A stretch of DNA of 41,394 nt. It comes from Pleurotus djamor. Lineage: Eukaryota; Basidiomycota; Agaricomycetes; Agaricales; Pleurotaceae. A program made the position numbers and the translations under genes. Shown here piece after piece: positions 1-10,182 of the stretch; within the stretch, counting starts at the first letter, position 1; every line of letters begins with the position of its first letter. The notes beneath the pieces are model-generated. The model made no database searches and was not told the origin of the DNA. It saw only the letters and a program-made list of their open reading frames with translations. Where the stretch lies: positions 1 to 41,394 of the forward strand of contig JAPEVF010000395.1 of the NCBI GenBank assembly GCA_029747585.1, read 5' to 3'.

Positions 1-99
1 ATAGAAATGCTGACTGATAAGCCCCGCCACTTGCGTCATCGATTAGTAAAGATTTCTCCGATTACTCATAATGATGACGTCCCCGGGCCCCCTCCTATT

Positions 100-175
100 G
101 TTAGCGTAGCCACTGATGAGTCCTTAAAAGGACGAAAGTGCTGACTGGGTAATCCCCCAGTACTTTGGTGCTAAC
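100..175 (+). ncRNA. Type I hammerhead ribozyme
   Basis: All conserved core elements are present in order: CTGATGA at 113-119 and GAAA at 134-137. Stem I pairs 100-105 with 170-175 (6 bp) and 110-112 with 166-168 (3 bp), separated by an asymmetric internal loop (106-109 against 169). Stem II pairs 120-124 with 129-133 around a TAAA tetraloop. Stem III pairs 137-139 with 162-164 and 144-149 with 156-161, with a 4-nt bulge (140-143) and a 6-nt loop. The cleavage triplet is CTT at 163-165, fitting the NUH rule, so self-cleavage is predicted after 165. Stem I is the open helix, making it type I, the class found in Penelope-like and similar retroelements. Fold and core were checked by hand base by base; activity is inferred. 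Confidence 0.85.
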
Positions 176-234
176 GTCTTACTCTCAGTAACTTGATTTT
201 AACTCGCTCTCCTCCCTTCGGTCGTCGAGCTTCG

Positions 235-246
235 CCCTAACCCTAA
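235..246 (+). repeat. Two telomere-type repeats (CCCTAA)2
   Basis: Two perfect units of CCCTAA lie in tandem. This is the C-rich strand of the TTAGGG telomere repeat used by most basidiomycetes, with the chromosome end expected to the left. Twelve bases alone could be chance; the position just after the ribozyme-bearing segment gives it weight. No other tandem telomere units were seen in the window. Confidence 0.55.
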
Positions 247-1815
247 GCCGGCTCCTCAGGAAATCGGGTCTTCGTGAGTTTCCATCCAATTCTTCTGCTT
301 CCAGGCGCCGTTAACTGACCTACTCGACCCGAAAGACATCTTCACCCGTCGTTTACGCTCGACTACGAAGGCTGCAAGCACCCTCCAAAAGTGTACCTGT
401 TATGGACGGAACCGATCGAAATCCAACAGCGTAACGATGTCTTGGGTTCATACAATGAGTAGCTTGCGTACCTACACGTCCGTAGCGTCCCTACGAGGCA
501 CGACCTGTGTTCCTGGACCGATCGATGACCGTTTGCGTTGTCCTCCCCCTCCTGGCATCCCGATAACGTCCCACCCCGTAATCATGCTTTGGGTTCGAAC
601 AAAGCTCGCTCGAGCATCTTCAGCAACACGAAACCGCGCTCCGCCAAGATGGGAACGATGATTCGTAACGTCAGCAAGCTATTTGCGGTCAGAGGACAGC
701 CGTCTGCGCCGGACTTCAAATTTTGTGAGTATTCTTTGATTTGGTTCATCTTTTCAAGTGAGATGTGACTCGTTTGGTGTTCAAGACCCCGTACCGAAGC
801 CGGTTGTCGTCATCGAGTCGAGAAAGAAACACAATCTCGACCCATGCCATGTGCATGCCCAGCCATATATCCATCCTGTCTCATGCCCAATCGCTCGCGC
901 TTGATCGTGTACGGGTTAGACAACGACTGCCGAATCTCGTTGGTGGTCCCGGAAGCAAATAACCAGTGGGGTCAAGGGAAAGATGAAGTGGCTTGAAGAC
1001 GCACACGGTGTACTCTATAGAGTCCCTGGTACGCTCCCTCCGTTCTTCCAAAACCGATTTTAACTGACAATGCATCATGCATCAAGCTACGTCAGAAGAT
1101 CAAACTCGCGACTGTACCCCAGAAAAACGGAGTAGCAAGCACTTCATACCTTCAGAACACCCTACAAATGAAACGCAAAACTTAGGAGGCCTCATCGTCA
1201 CCGCTCGAAACCGTTAGCAATGACACCGATCATCAAGCATGGTTGGTTCTTGAAGGTCTGGGAGACAAGGAAATGCAACAAAGGACAATACGCCTGCTTC
1301 ATTCATACACACCGTTTCTGTGACCTTTCTTGGACTTGTGTTCGCGACATACGCTTCTTATTCCACCTTCGGTCTCCGCTTCAACATATTATTCTTCCTT
1401 TCGTGTGGGGACTCTACATACCACCTTTTAACAACTTTGCTTCCAACTTCCCGCTACTCTCGTTTCTCGTTACCCCCTTCGCGTTTCTCCTTTCTCCTTT
1501 CTCATTTTGCGTTTCTGGTTTCTCCCTTTGCGATTCGTACCTCCCTTTGTTTCTCATTACTTATATCTCTTTCCTCTTCGTCCCTTCCTCATGTTCTCCC
1601 TCGCATGGTTTATATAACTCGTACTATTTGAGGAAACATACCATCCACCCGCACATACCTATGTATATTACACAATACAAGAAACTCTGATTCTCCCGTT
1701 TCTTGGAACCATCCATGTCACTCGCTCTCGAGACATGCAACTGACCGTCGCCCCCACATGGTCTCTCAACGACTAGGACAATGTCGTTCCAAGTACGACG
1801 TCGAATTGACTAACG
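247..1815. other. No supported gene; possible subtelomeric DNA
   Basis: Only short overlapping open frames without recognisable motifs. A pyrimidine-rich stretch runs from about 1370 to 1600 on the plus strand. I see no reverse transcriptase, tRNA or other feature here. Confidence 0.5.
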
Positions 1816-3028
1816 TCAAATGCAGAATGGTTTGATTCTCGTCAAACACACTGAAAATGAGAACACGATGGACGGAACCACTTACCACGGGCTTCTTCAA
1901 CGTCATCCTGTATTTCTGCGACTTCCCACCACAATTCGAAGACCTTTGATCGCGGAACGCTAAACTTCTTCAGGACACCAAATCTTTTTCCCTCACCACT
2001 CTGCCCGAGTCTCACATATCGAGCGACGGTTAAGATGGGTTCGGTTACACATGGGTCCGGTCTGGTGGGACAGACGTCGACAATGACAAGGTTCGGATGC
2101 GCGTTGAATAAACGGTTCACAATGAAAGAGTCATCGTAGAATCGAATTGGTCGAAGGTAGATGAGACCCTGCGAAATGCGTCATGGCTGCATTCGAGTGT
2201 GTGGAGGTTGGGTAGGCCGGAGAAGCTCGGAGAGAATATGCTGCAGAGATCATCCCCGGTGAGGTACACACAGGAAAGATATTGTAGAGATCGCTGTGCT
2301 TCAAGGAAGGTGGTGACCGAAGATTTCATCCATCGTGGGGCGTAAGTGAGATGAGATAATCCTGTCGTCTTTGGAAGGCTAGGCGGACTGGATGGTGATC
2401 CCGGGATCCATGGGATGTATAGCCTTGTTAGGTTGGTGAGAGACGCGAAAATGAGCTCAAGAGCTGCGCATTCTGGCGGGGTGAGAGCTTGTTGAAATTC
2501 CTCGCGAATCGAAAATGTCTGAATAAGCTTAGGAAGGACCTTGTTCGCTGAGAGAGCGACTTGGAGCTCGGAAAGGTGGTGAGCTGTCAATATGGTACAC
2601 GGCGCGTGTTCACGAGGCACATCTTCGTCTGGATCTGTCAGATACAGCGATTCATATAGGACCGGAGCGTAGATGGAGTAAAATAGTCGAGACACGAGAA
2701 GAAGATGCCGGATGGGTCGACGATCTTCGAGGGCGTTGGTGTAATCCGTGATGATCAGGTCAATGATTTCGGGTGGCAGCTGGGAGATAGTGAGATGCAC
2801 TGATGGGCTTTCTTGTATATGTATAGAACACACCTCACGCTTGACTGAACTATGATTTGCGTCCTCCGACACTCCTGGTGGAGATGGTGACATGAATGTC
2901 TGTGAGAAAGGAGTGCTCCTGAATAGCCCAGGAAGCTGACACACCTGTCTCCATGGCTTCAAGCGCTCAATATCAATTCCGATGTTTCCTCTCTCCTCGA
3001 CCGCAACTTTCGGTTTCGATGGGCACAC
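1816..3028 (-). CDS. F-box domain protein, probably frameshifted
   Basis: The minus strand encodes an F-box-like motif (LPPEIIDLIITDY, followed by LLLVSRLFYSIYAPVLYESL) and leucine-rich segments further on, the usual layout of basidiomycete F-box proteins, which bind Skp1 and select targets for ubiquitination. The likely start is the ATG at 2893 (MSPSPPGV); the frame is open to 3028. A 54-nt GT...AG segment before LPPE could be an in-frame intron. Near 2150-2175 the coding signal jumps by one frame: upstream ends in LPNLHTLECSHDAF, downstream continues as YDDSFIVNRLFNAHPNLV. No good donor explains this, so it looks like an indel or sequence error. A GTAAGT...CAG segment (1851-1885, 35 nt) may be a last short intron, giving a stop at 1816. 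The gene may be a recent pseudogene. Confidence 0.6.
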
Positions 3029-4675
3029 TCCCTGCCACCTTCACAAGCCTCGAAATCTGACGGGTATGCAGTGTGACTGAACCCCCCTCAGCGGCGTAGA
3101 AGACCCATGTACCATCAAACTCACAGCCGTGTATGCTACAAATCGACGCCTTGGATATCAAGAAGTTGCCTCAAGTTCACTCGATGGGTGGAGACGGATT
3201 GCGTTCGCGCGAGAGCAAGCATGACTTTGTGGCTGACGTTTCATGAATGACCTGTCGGTGTGTTTCTTTCGTTTCTCGATGAAGGTTTACTCACTTTTTT
3301 CTATCAGACTTCGACCTGACTGGTTCCCTGCCAGCTTGATACGTCGTCCATTTCCATAGCTTGTACCGACCAAGATCAGCTTGAGGTACCATCTCCGCCC
3401 GCCTCGATTCATCTTCCGTTCGCTTCGTCATCTGCCTCGTCGGAATTACTCCCCATATGCACGGCGAACATCGTCCCCTCGTCCACATCCTCCTACAGGG
3501 TTGCCCATCACGCTGCCAACCACTCATCAAGGCCACCGCGCCGACACTCAGACTCAATGCACGCGAACTTTCGACGTCCAGCTTCGGCTGACAAAGGGAC
3601 CCGTATTAGAGGATGAATGATGGGACTTGAGTCTGTGGTCTCGCTCTTGTAGCTTGAGGCTGCACGGAGGATTGATGAAAGAACGTCACTTCGTCCTTCA
3701 CGGTGCTGGTGCCTACCTTCCTTCTTTCCCCATTCGCGTGAGCTTACCTCATCGCCCATCTCGCGGATAAAGGTATGTCGGGTTTTCTTTGAATGTTACA
3801 GCGATATTTAGTGACAATCTATTTCCGTTACTGTTTACAGTTTGTTCACCTTGTACTCTACTCCTCCGGTAGCCGTACCGCGCTCCTTTCGACCGCGTTC
3901 ACCTCGCAATCGCCTGTATATGAAAGTGGCTAGTCCACGTCAAGTCGAACACCGACATTCAAGCCCTTTCCTTGCTTCCGCCTCCTCGCCTCTATCTAAT
4001 TATCTTTTCTTTCCTTCTTCGTCATTCGTGTACTTATGTCCCTCTCCGTTGTTCTCTTTTGCCTTCCTTCGTATGACCACTGTTGATGTAGACCTTTGGT
4101 ATTCTCCCGTTCGATACTATCTTACTTGGACTTTGTCACAGTGTTCGTGAAAGACTCATTTACGACGTTTCAATTCGTTACCCATTCATTCATGTACTGT
4201 ACGACCTATCCCCGAGCGTGTCCCAATGACTCGTCATGTTTCTGCATTTCCCTATCTACGCAGGCGAAACAGACACGGGAATGGTAACGAGATATAGACG
4301 AAGAGTATAAGGTGAATGCAAAGACACAGAGCACATCGTACGATGTTAGGTATGTGCATAGGCACAAGACGCGTAGCAAAAAGGAAGGTTGTACAGGATG
4401 GAGGGTCAAAGTTTATAAATACCTTGTTGAGTATAACAATGGGCAGAATGCTATGAGAGAGGCGTAAGGTAAAAGCAAGTGGAGAAGGATGGGGAAAGCT
4501 TGAAACGGGAGAGAAACAGCAGGTATAAAAGAATGAAGACAAGAAAAACCGCGGAGTCATAAAGTAGAGAAACGTGAACCAAGAAACAAAAGTTGAAAGG
4601 TGGGTAACCGTCCGCCGAGTACTCTACTACGACAATCCTGAAGACAATCCCAATGAGAAACTCGGTTGTCTTCGT
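3029..4675. other. No supported gene
   Basis: Several short open frames on both strands, none with a recognisable motif or consistent splicing. Pyrimidine-rich runs occur on the plus strand around 3960-4070. Confidence 0.5.
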
Positions 4676-6314
4676 CTAATGCGCCTTCTTCATCGTCCAT
4701 ACCACCGCCTCCACCTTGAGCGTTGACCACTCACCCGACTCCCGCATGCACAGGTTCACAAAGCTCCTGCAATCCACCACCATCATCGCCATCGATCCCG
4801 ACCTCTGTAGTGGCATCCGCATCGAGATCTCCATCAGCACAGTGACCATGGGGTATTCCCCTTTGATGTCTGCGCGGTTTGCGTCTTTCACGACAATGTG
4901 GGGGTTGCGTGAGGTAGCCAGGGAGGGACTGGGTACGCTGACGTTCTGAGCGAGAGAGACCGCTCCACGAGCTCGAGCGACGCTAGGTGCGGGAGGAGAT
5001 GGTGGAATTATTCAAGTGGAACGTATGCATGGAGATTACGGTGAATGGGCATGAGAACATCGAGCCGAGGAGGAAGAATGATGGATACCAGCCGCAGCGG
5101 CCTGAGACGTCGCGGTCGCGGACCATCTGAGACTAGGGATGGAGCCCCATTCTGGGACGGAGGGTGTGCGATGGACAACGCAAGCAAGGGGTCCATGCTT
5201 CGTGGTGGTGGTTTCCTGCTTCGGACTCGAATTTCCTGCTCGTGGTTTGGTTGAAGGTGACATGTGTATTGTATCAGTTCTTGATGGATGTGGCTGAATG
5301 GGCCTGACGTTGGCTTGCATCGCAGGTGGTTGGAGATGTATATTGTCGTTGAGTTCGCAGCATTGGCGATGTCGATGATCGGCTGAGCCCCGAGTAGCTC
5401 AGATTCCTGAGTCAAACGTCGCTCGTTCCCTCGAGGTCGCCTATCTCCTAGAAAAAAACACACGTCAACACTCGGTGATGACCAAAGAAAATGCAATGAC
5501 GGACCTATCACGGAGGAGAGAGTCGGGGGCTCCAATGGTCCTCACTCGCACTTCTCCGCGTACTTCCCATCCTCATACGAACCGAAGTCACCATGCCGTT
5601 ATCGACGAATCTCCTCTCCCTGCGCGTGAGCACTGGAAGTTGCGATGGGGACGGATGGGCCAAATTTCGCGCTGACAAAGTGGATCAAGCTTGGTATTCG
5701 ATGATACCAAGTTGGCGCGGGGAAAAGGGTGGTGCATGTAATGCCAACGAAGACGAGGGGGTGCTCTGATGTCCCATGTGGGGTGGAGCGTGAGGTCGAG
5801 ATCGGTGAGAAGAGGAGAGGTGAGAGGAAGCCCATTCGACAACCTCCTTGTCTGATTCTACGGCACCGTGATTGCGAAATCGAGAGGGTGTGGTATATGG
5901 ACATAGAGATGGGTCGTGACACACGCCACCGACAGGGAAGACGTTTGTTGACACATGGACCCCACCCCGAAGACGATGAAATCGACGGTGGTAGCGGAGA
6001 CGGTGGATGGAATCGAAGGTATCGGGAACAGGTACTGCGGATGTGCATAGCGGAGAGACGCATGGGAATCGCTTCTCGACCAGGTGAATCTTGAACCATC
6101 GCGAACTCGAATGCTCCAATGGCTGTTGCTGATAATGTTGTCTGTATGGAACCATGAGTATAAGTAACCCAGGAAAAGGACGGAGACCACGCACCTGAGA
6201 GTAGCAAAACCCCATGAACACAAAACATTTCGTTTTCTCTTCGTTCCTTCTGGCTCCTTCAACCGAAACGATCTTCGTAGGATTGGAACGACTCGGAAGG
6301 GCTGAGAAAACCAA
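4676..6314 (-). CDS. Possible multi-exon hypothetical protein
   Basis: Several minus-strand segments look coding but I cannot fix the gene model. The best-supported one is the last: 4676 to about 4970, ending in IKGEYPMVTVLMEISMRM and a stop at 4676. Further upstream are ERRFVDNGMVTSVRMRMG (about 5540-5635), SELLGAQPIIDIANAANS after an acceptor at about 5450 (poly-T then CTAG), and CFVFMGFCYSQ spliced by a 50-nt GTGCGT...ACAG intron near 6145-6195 to a following exon. A branch-like CTAAT lies upstream of the exon start near 6300. I do not recognise the product. Individual exons could be spurious, and this could be more than one gene. Confidence 0.3.
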
Positions 6315-6649
6315 GCACGATTAGTACCTTGGATGGTTGAAGAACGAGGTAGCGCTCACAATAATGAGCTGTTTCTCTCGTAGCGAGGGGTTATGCACAA
6401 CGTCCGAATGCGAAGGAATAGATATGGACGCGACGGATTTTTATCGCTCCGAATCGAAGAGTCTGGGACGGAGCAGCTTCAGCTTCTTCACGATAGCTTT
6501 CTGAGAATGGAGTGAAGGATGCATAGAGGACAGGTGAGATGATGACGGACGGAGCAACTTTGTGTGCGGGACGAAGAGTATTTTCGGAATCGCTTGGGCG
6601 CCGCGCGAACGCAAAGTCGGCGCTTGTGACCCTATAAAGCCCCTTTTCT

Positions 6650-6988
6650 TTACATTGAGGAAACTTGGGAGAAACTCGATGCAAACGATGTGCTTAACAT
6701 GTCGCTTGACTCCCCTTCCAGTTCAAAATCTCCAGCATACACTCTTATGATCAGAGCACTGGTATCCAACTCAAAGAGTACCGATATTTCATCGAAACCC
6801 CTCGTAATTTCGATCTCAAATGACGAGTAGTGAATATGCTTGGAGTCGGGTGATACTCGGGACGAAAACTGTAGATTTGCCTCAATTGAGATGCCAAGCT
6901 GCTCTTGGAGTGGTCCCAAACGACATTCAAGCTCTTTCACCGGCGGGTGGGTGACATTGACTGTGAGAAGGGAGGGTTTCGACGGCAT
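6650..6988 (-). CDS. Hypothetical protein, 112 aa
   Basis: An uninterrupted minus-strand frame begins with ATG at 6988 and ends at 6650. The translation (beginning MPSKPSLLTVNVTHPP, with FEIEITRGFDEISVLFEL in the middle) has the balanced composition of a real soluble protein, with alternating hydrophobic residues suggesting beta strands. No signal peptide, membrane segment or known motif is visible. It could be a complete small protein or the first exon of the minus-strand coding region that continues to the left. I do not recognise the family. Confidence 0.4.
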   Translation of the reverse strand: MPSKPSLLTVNVTHPPVKELECRLGPLQEQLGISIEANLQFSSRVSPDSKHIHYSSFEIEITRGFDEISVLFELDTSALIIRVYAGDFELEGESSDMLSTSFASSFSQVSSM

Positions 6989-8015
6989 CTCCTTACCGTC
7001 TAATATAGAGTATGTACTTGAATCTCACTGAGAGATTGCCGTCAAGAAAGTGTCTCCCCTTCTACCTTGATCTAACCGTCGGTACACGGAGAAATGTCTA
7101 CGACGAGCTACAGACTCTCATACTCTAGATACAAACGTCCGACGTCACCGTTGTACTGATAGAACTACTGAAATTACGTTTAGTGTTAACGGTCAAATAC
7201 ACGGCATCGATCGGTCATCTGGTCTAGAATGGACATGCAAAGGGACTTCGATGCTCTATTTGAACATGTCTGGTGCGGATATCCGCCTCCAAGGATTGTT
7301 CAGACGGTCAATAAACAGTGACGTTCAGCAACTTGGGCTTGAGGGATAGTAGACTTGAGCTAGACTTTGAGAAACACAATGAATAACAACCTGGTGTACG
7401 GCAATTCGACGTCGACACCTCGCTTTCTGGAAGTCTTTACCGCACCACGCAGGGGAAAAGCAGAGCAAGGAGACATGCGTCGATTGATAGGCTGCGGGAC
7501 CTTTCATAGAACCCAATCCCACCGGTCTCAGTCCTCAGAACGCTCCTCATCGTTAGACGTCCCTGTCGCCGCATGACGTGGATACGATCTGCGCTAGAAT
7601 CTAGCGATCCCAGTCTGCGTCCAGTCATCGGGCCTCCACGTTTGTCAAGTCGAGGTTTCTTTCCGCTACTTTGAATCGAGACCGGACCGATACCGATTGG
7701 TCCCTAAAGCTTAAAGGCCTGAAGTTCAAAGGCCTAACCATTTACGCTCAACCTCGTGGCGGTGTCAACACTGGTTGCAAGGGAAATCATACAGCCGTAC
7801 TTTGCTCTCTTTCCGCCATCACCTCGCCACTACGGGGCTTCAAGCTTTAAGCCCCGGGAATCGCAAATAGATGGAATATCACCATACCGGCTATCTTCCT
7901 GGTGGAAACTTGGTATGTCAGAGATTGTCCTTCCAGGCTACGCCCAACTGATAATAGGATAGTTGTAAGTTCGGTCGACGGCCCAGCTCCTGTGCCCTCT
8001 CTTTTCTGATGTTAG
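6989..8015. other. Intergenic; may hold 5' exon(s) of HET1
   Basis: No convincing gene. The first HET gene needs an ATG-bearing 5' exon and an intron; a GTAAGT donor at about 7968 and acceptors just before 8016 and 8024 could belong to it, but I cannot choose the start. An 8-bp inverted repeat lies at 7833-7856. Confidence 0.4.
7833..7856. repeat. 8-bp perfect inverted repeat (hairpin)
   Basis: CGGGGCTT at 7833-7840 and AAGCCCCG at 7849-7856 form a perfect 8-bp stem around an 8-nt loop. It lies about 160 bp upstream of the first HET exon. It could be a cruciform or protein site, or chance. Confidence 0.5.
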
Positions 8016-9508
8016 TTGCTCAGCATTGACGAAGATGATATTACGACATTTACGCATGGACTCCCCATTCGACTGTTCTCCAAGCTTGTCTCCCGTGCTT
8101 GGGTTGCCAATCTTATTACCCACAAGTGGAAGGCTCCAAGAGAGGTTCGTGAAATGGAGGGAGATTTCAGATATGTGATTCTCTCACATCGCTGGTTGAA
8201 GATGGAGATCGACAACACCGATCTGATGGAATACGTGCAAGGGCGAGTTAGCGAAGGCAAAGAAGAGTCTAAACGGAAGCTCGATGGGTTCCTTTCGGCA
8301 GTTCGTGCGGCTGGTTATCGGCTTGTGTGGTTTGACACTGGCTGCATCGACCAACGCAATGGCCCTGAAGTGGACGAATCCATCCGTTCCATGTTTACAT
8401 GGTACCGCAACGCAGATGTCTGCTTCGTTTATCTTCGAGACACTAGCCAGCTCAATGAGATCCATAAGGACGGATGGTTCAAACGCGGATGGACCCTGCA
8501 GGAGCTGCTGGCCCCTCGGAAGATCATATTTTTCAATAAAGATTGGTGTCGAATATTGCCCAATGTTCAAGTTGCTGATATTATTCATCCGGCGTTCACG
8601 CCCACGTATCCCCGTCAGACTGAATGGAGTGATCAGGCGTTGCGTAAAGAGGTTGTGGATGGAGCAGGTAATAAGATCGGTTTAACTTGTATGTTTCAAT
8701 CCGATGGAAGCTCATTTTGGAATATCTCATTACAGGAATCGATGGAAATGACTCGTTCAGCCTCCTCGATTGTTTCTTTCTCCCCCACCCTATCCGTGCT
8801 CCTCAAATATTCGGGTGCATGTCCAAGCGAAGGACTACCCGACCGGAAGACATGGCTTATTGTCTCATCTCGCTCCTCAATGTTCAAATCCCCATTGCCT
8901 ATGGGGAAGGTGGCGAACGTGCGTTCTACCGCCTCCAACTTGCGTGTATACAAGAGAGTAAATCACGCTCCATCCTTTCCTGGGACTATGCAAACGGTTC
9001 GGCCAGCCACTGGAACACGATGTTGGCAGCAGATCCTTCTTCCTTTCCGACGAATGACAATCCCCCGCTCATTTATTTCAATATATTCAGCCCCTCGTCT
9101 CGAGCTCAAGTGGATGAATCCTTCACTATCAATAACGCGGGGATGCGCATCATGATATGTCTATTTCATCTTAGGTCTCCTGTCATCGCCAAGACCATTT
9201 CCGTGTCAGGCTCGTCGTGTGAGCTTCAGCTCCTCGCGGACAAGGCCCAGGGACTGCAGTTAGACACTCGTCTCGTCTTGCGATCTTCCAACGATAATTT
9301 GCCCGCTAATTTCGGAGTCCTGTTGAAATACAATGTTATTGGTGTTTATGGATGGTCAGGTTCGACCTCATACGGGGTTCTCCTCCGTAACCAATACCCT
9401 TCTTTCACCTACACGAGGGATATCGAACTCTCAATTGATCGATTGCCGTCAAAGGAAGCCTTTCTTAACAGCGGAGTCTTACGACCACAGTGGGTATACA
9501 TTGAATAG
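8016..9508 (+). CDS. HET-domain (heterokaryon incompatibility) protein, HET1
   Basis: Two exons are clear: up to 8679 and 8736-9508, with an intron at 8680-8735 (GTTTAAC...TTACAG) joining in frame. The first exon carries the HET signature in order: YVILSHRWLK, LVWFDTGCIDQRNG, SIRSMFTWYRNADVCFVYL, GWFKRGWTLQELLAPRK. The second holds SKRRTTRPEDMAYCLISL and AYGEGGERAFYRLQLACIQE, then a C-terminal module ending GVYGWSG...PQWVYIE. HET proteins in fungi trigger cell death when genetically different hyphae fuse. The frame starts on TTG at 8016, so an ATG exon must lie upstream. No stop or frameshift is seen in these exons, making it the best preserved of the local copies. Confidence 0.85.
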
Positions 9509-10182
9509 TGCGTCACCTTCAGTTGCTTTTACGCCCGATCGACGGTTAGAAAATTTAGGAAGTCGTGCGAAAGGCTTCACGTACGACTAGGATTGAGAAT
9601 GGACACTGAATACTAGCGGGAATGTCGATGCTTTCTATTTTATGATTTCATGTCGGTACAAGAGAATCTTGGGGCCATTCGGAAAGTTGATACGCCAGTC
9701 TCGTCCATTTCGTTTTTCCAAGCTATCAGTCTCGGATAAAGCTCTGAAGATAGCTACGGCTCGAAGACTCTCCCCTCGAGTCAAAGTCGAATCGTACGTA
9801 TACAGCTCTGGCCAGACGTATAGGGGCTTCCCTGAACTGACGGAACAGCAGATTAGATTGCTCTTCGGCGCCTATTGCATCTTTTTCTCCATCCACTACT
9901 TCCTTCGCGTCCCCAACTCATGTCCTCTGCAATCCCGCGTCCATCGCGGGTATATTGGTCCTAGTCTATGGTAAAAATGGCCTCTTTCCTATACTTTGAC
10001 CGTATTCAAACGAGGCCAGATAGCTGCTCTCCGTTTCCCTCCAAGGTTCGAAACCTTTTGTCAACTTTTACGTGGACGATGTCGGCCACAAAGACTGGTT
10101 TTGTCGATCCTCGGCTGATATTTGTCTCTTATGGGTCTCTTCTTCACTTCGTACGCCTACAATCGGCTTAGAAAGGGCGTGA
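9509..10182. other. Intergenic; weak plus-strand coding-like stretches
   Basis: Downstream of HET1. Open stretches such as the one containing PFVNFYVDDVGHKDW (about 10046-10090) are in frame with the possible exon that follows, but are broken by stops at about 10029 and at 10180. The YVDD resembles a reverse transcriptase active site only superficially. No firm gene. Confidence 0.35.

Larger units (their letters stand above)
1..246 (+). mobile_element. Putative 3' end of a telomere-attached Penelope-like element (relic)
   Basis: This segment holds a hammerhead ribozyme (100-175), then about 60 nt, then two CCCTAA units (235-246) that mark its right limit. Hammerheads are known from the terminal repeats of Penelope-like elements, and endonuclease-deficient Penelope-like elements (the Athena and Coprina groups, the latter in basidiomycetes) attach to chromosome ends. 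In that mechanism the sense strand should read element 3' end, then CCCTAA repeats, then older chromosomal DNA, which is the order and strand seen here. No reverse transcriptase reading frame is visible; it would lie to the left, outside the window. The element class is inferred; the ribozyme and repeats are seen directly. Another ribozyme-bearing retroelement remains possible. Confidence 0.5.

Noticed and set aside
437..1690. Several plus-strand open frames of 65-156 codons near the left end
   Set aside because: Compositions are biased (Arg/Ser/Pro or Phe/Leu from pyrimidine runs), with no motif and overlapping alternatives on both strands; I found no Penelope reverse transcriptase in them.
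10046..10090. YVDD motif (FVNFYVDDVGHKDW) as a reverse transcriptase active site
   Set aside because: No other reverse transcriptase motifs surround it and the frame is broken by nearby stops; four residues are not enough.
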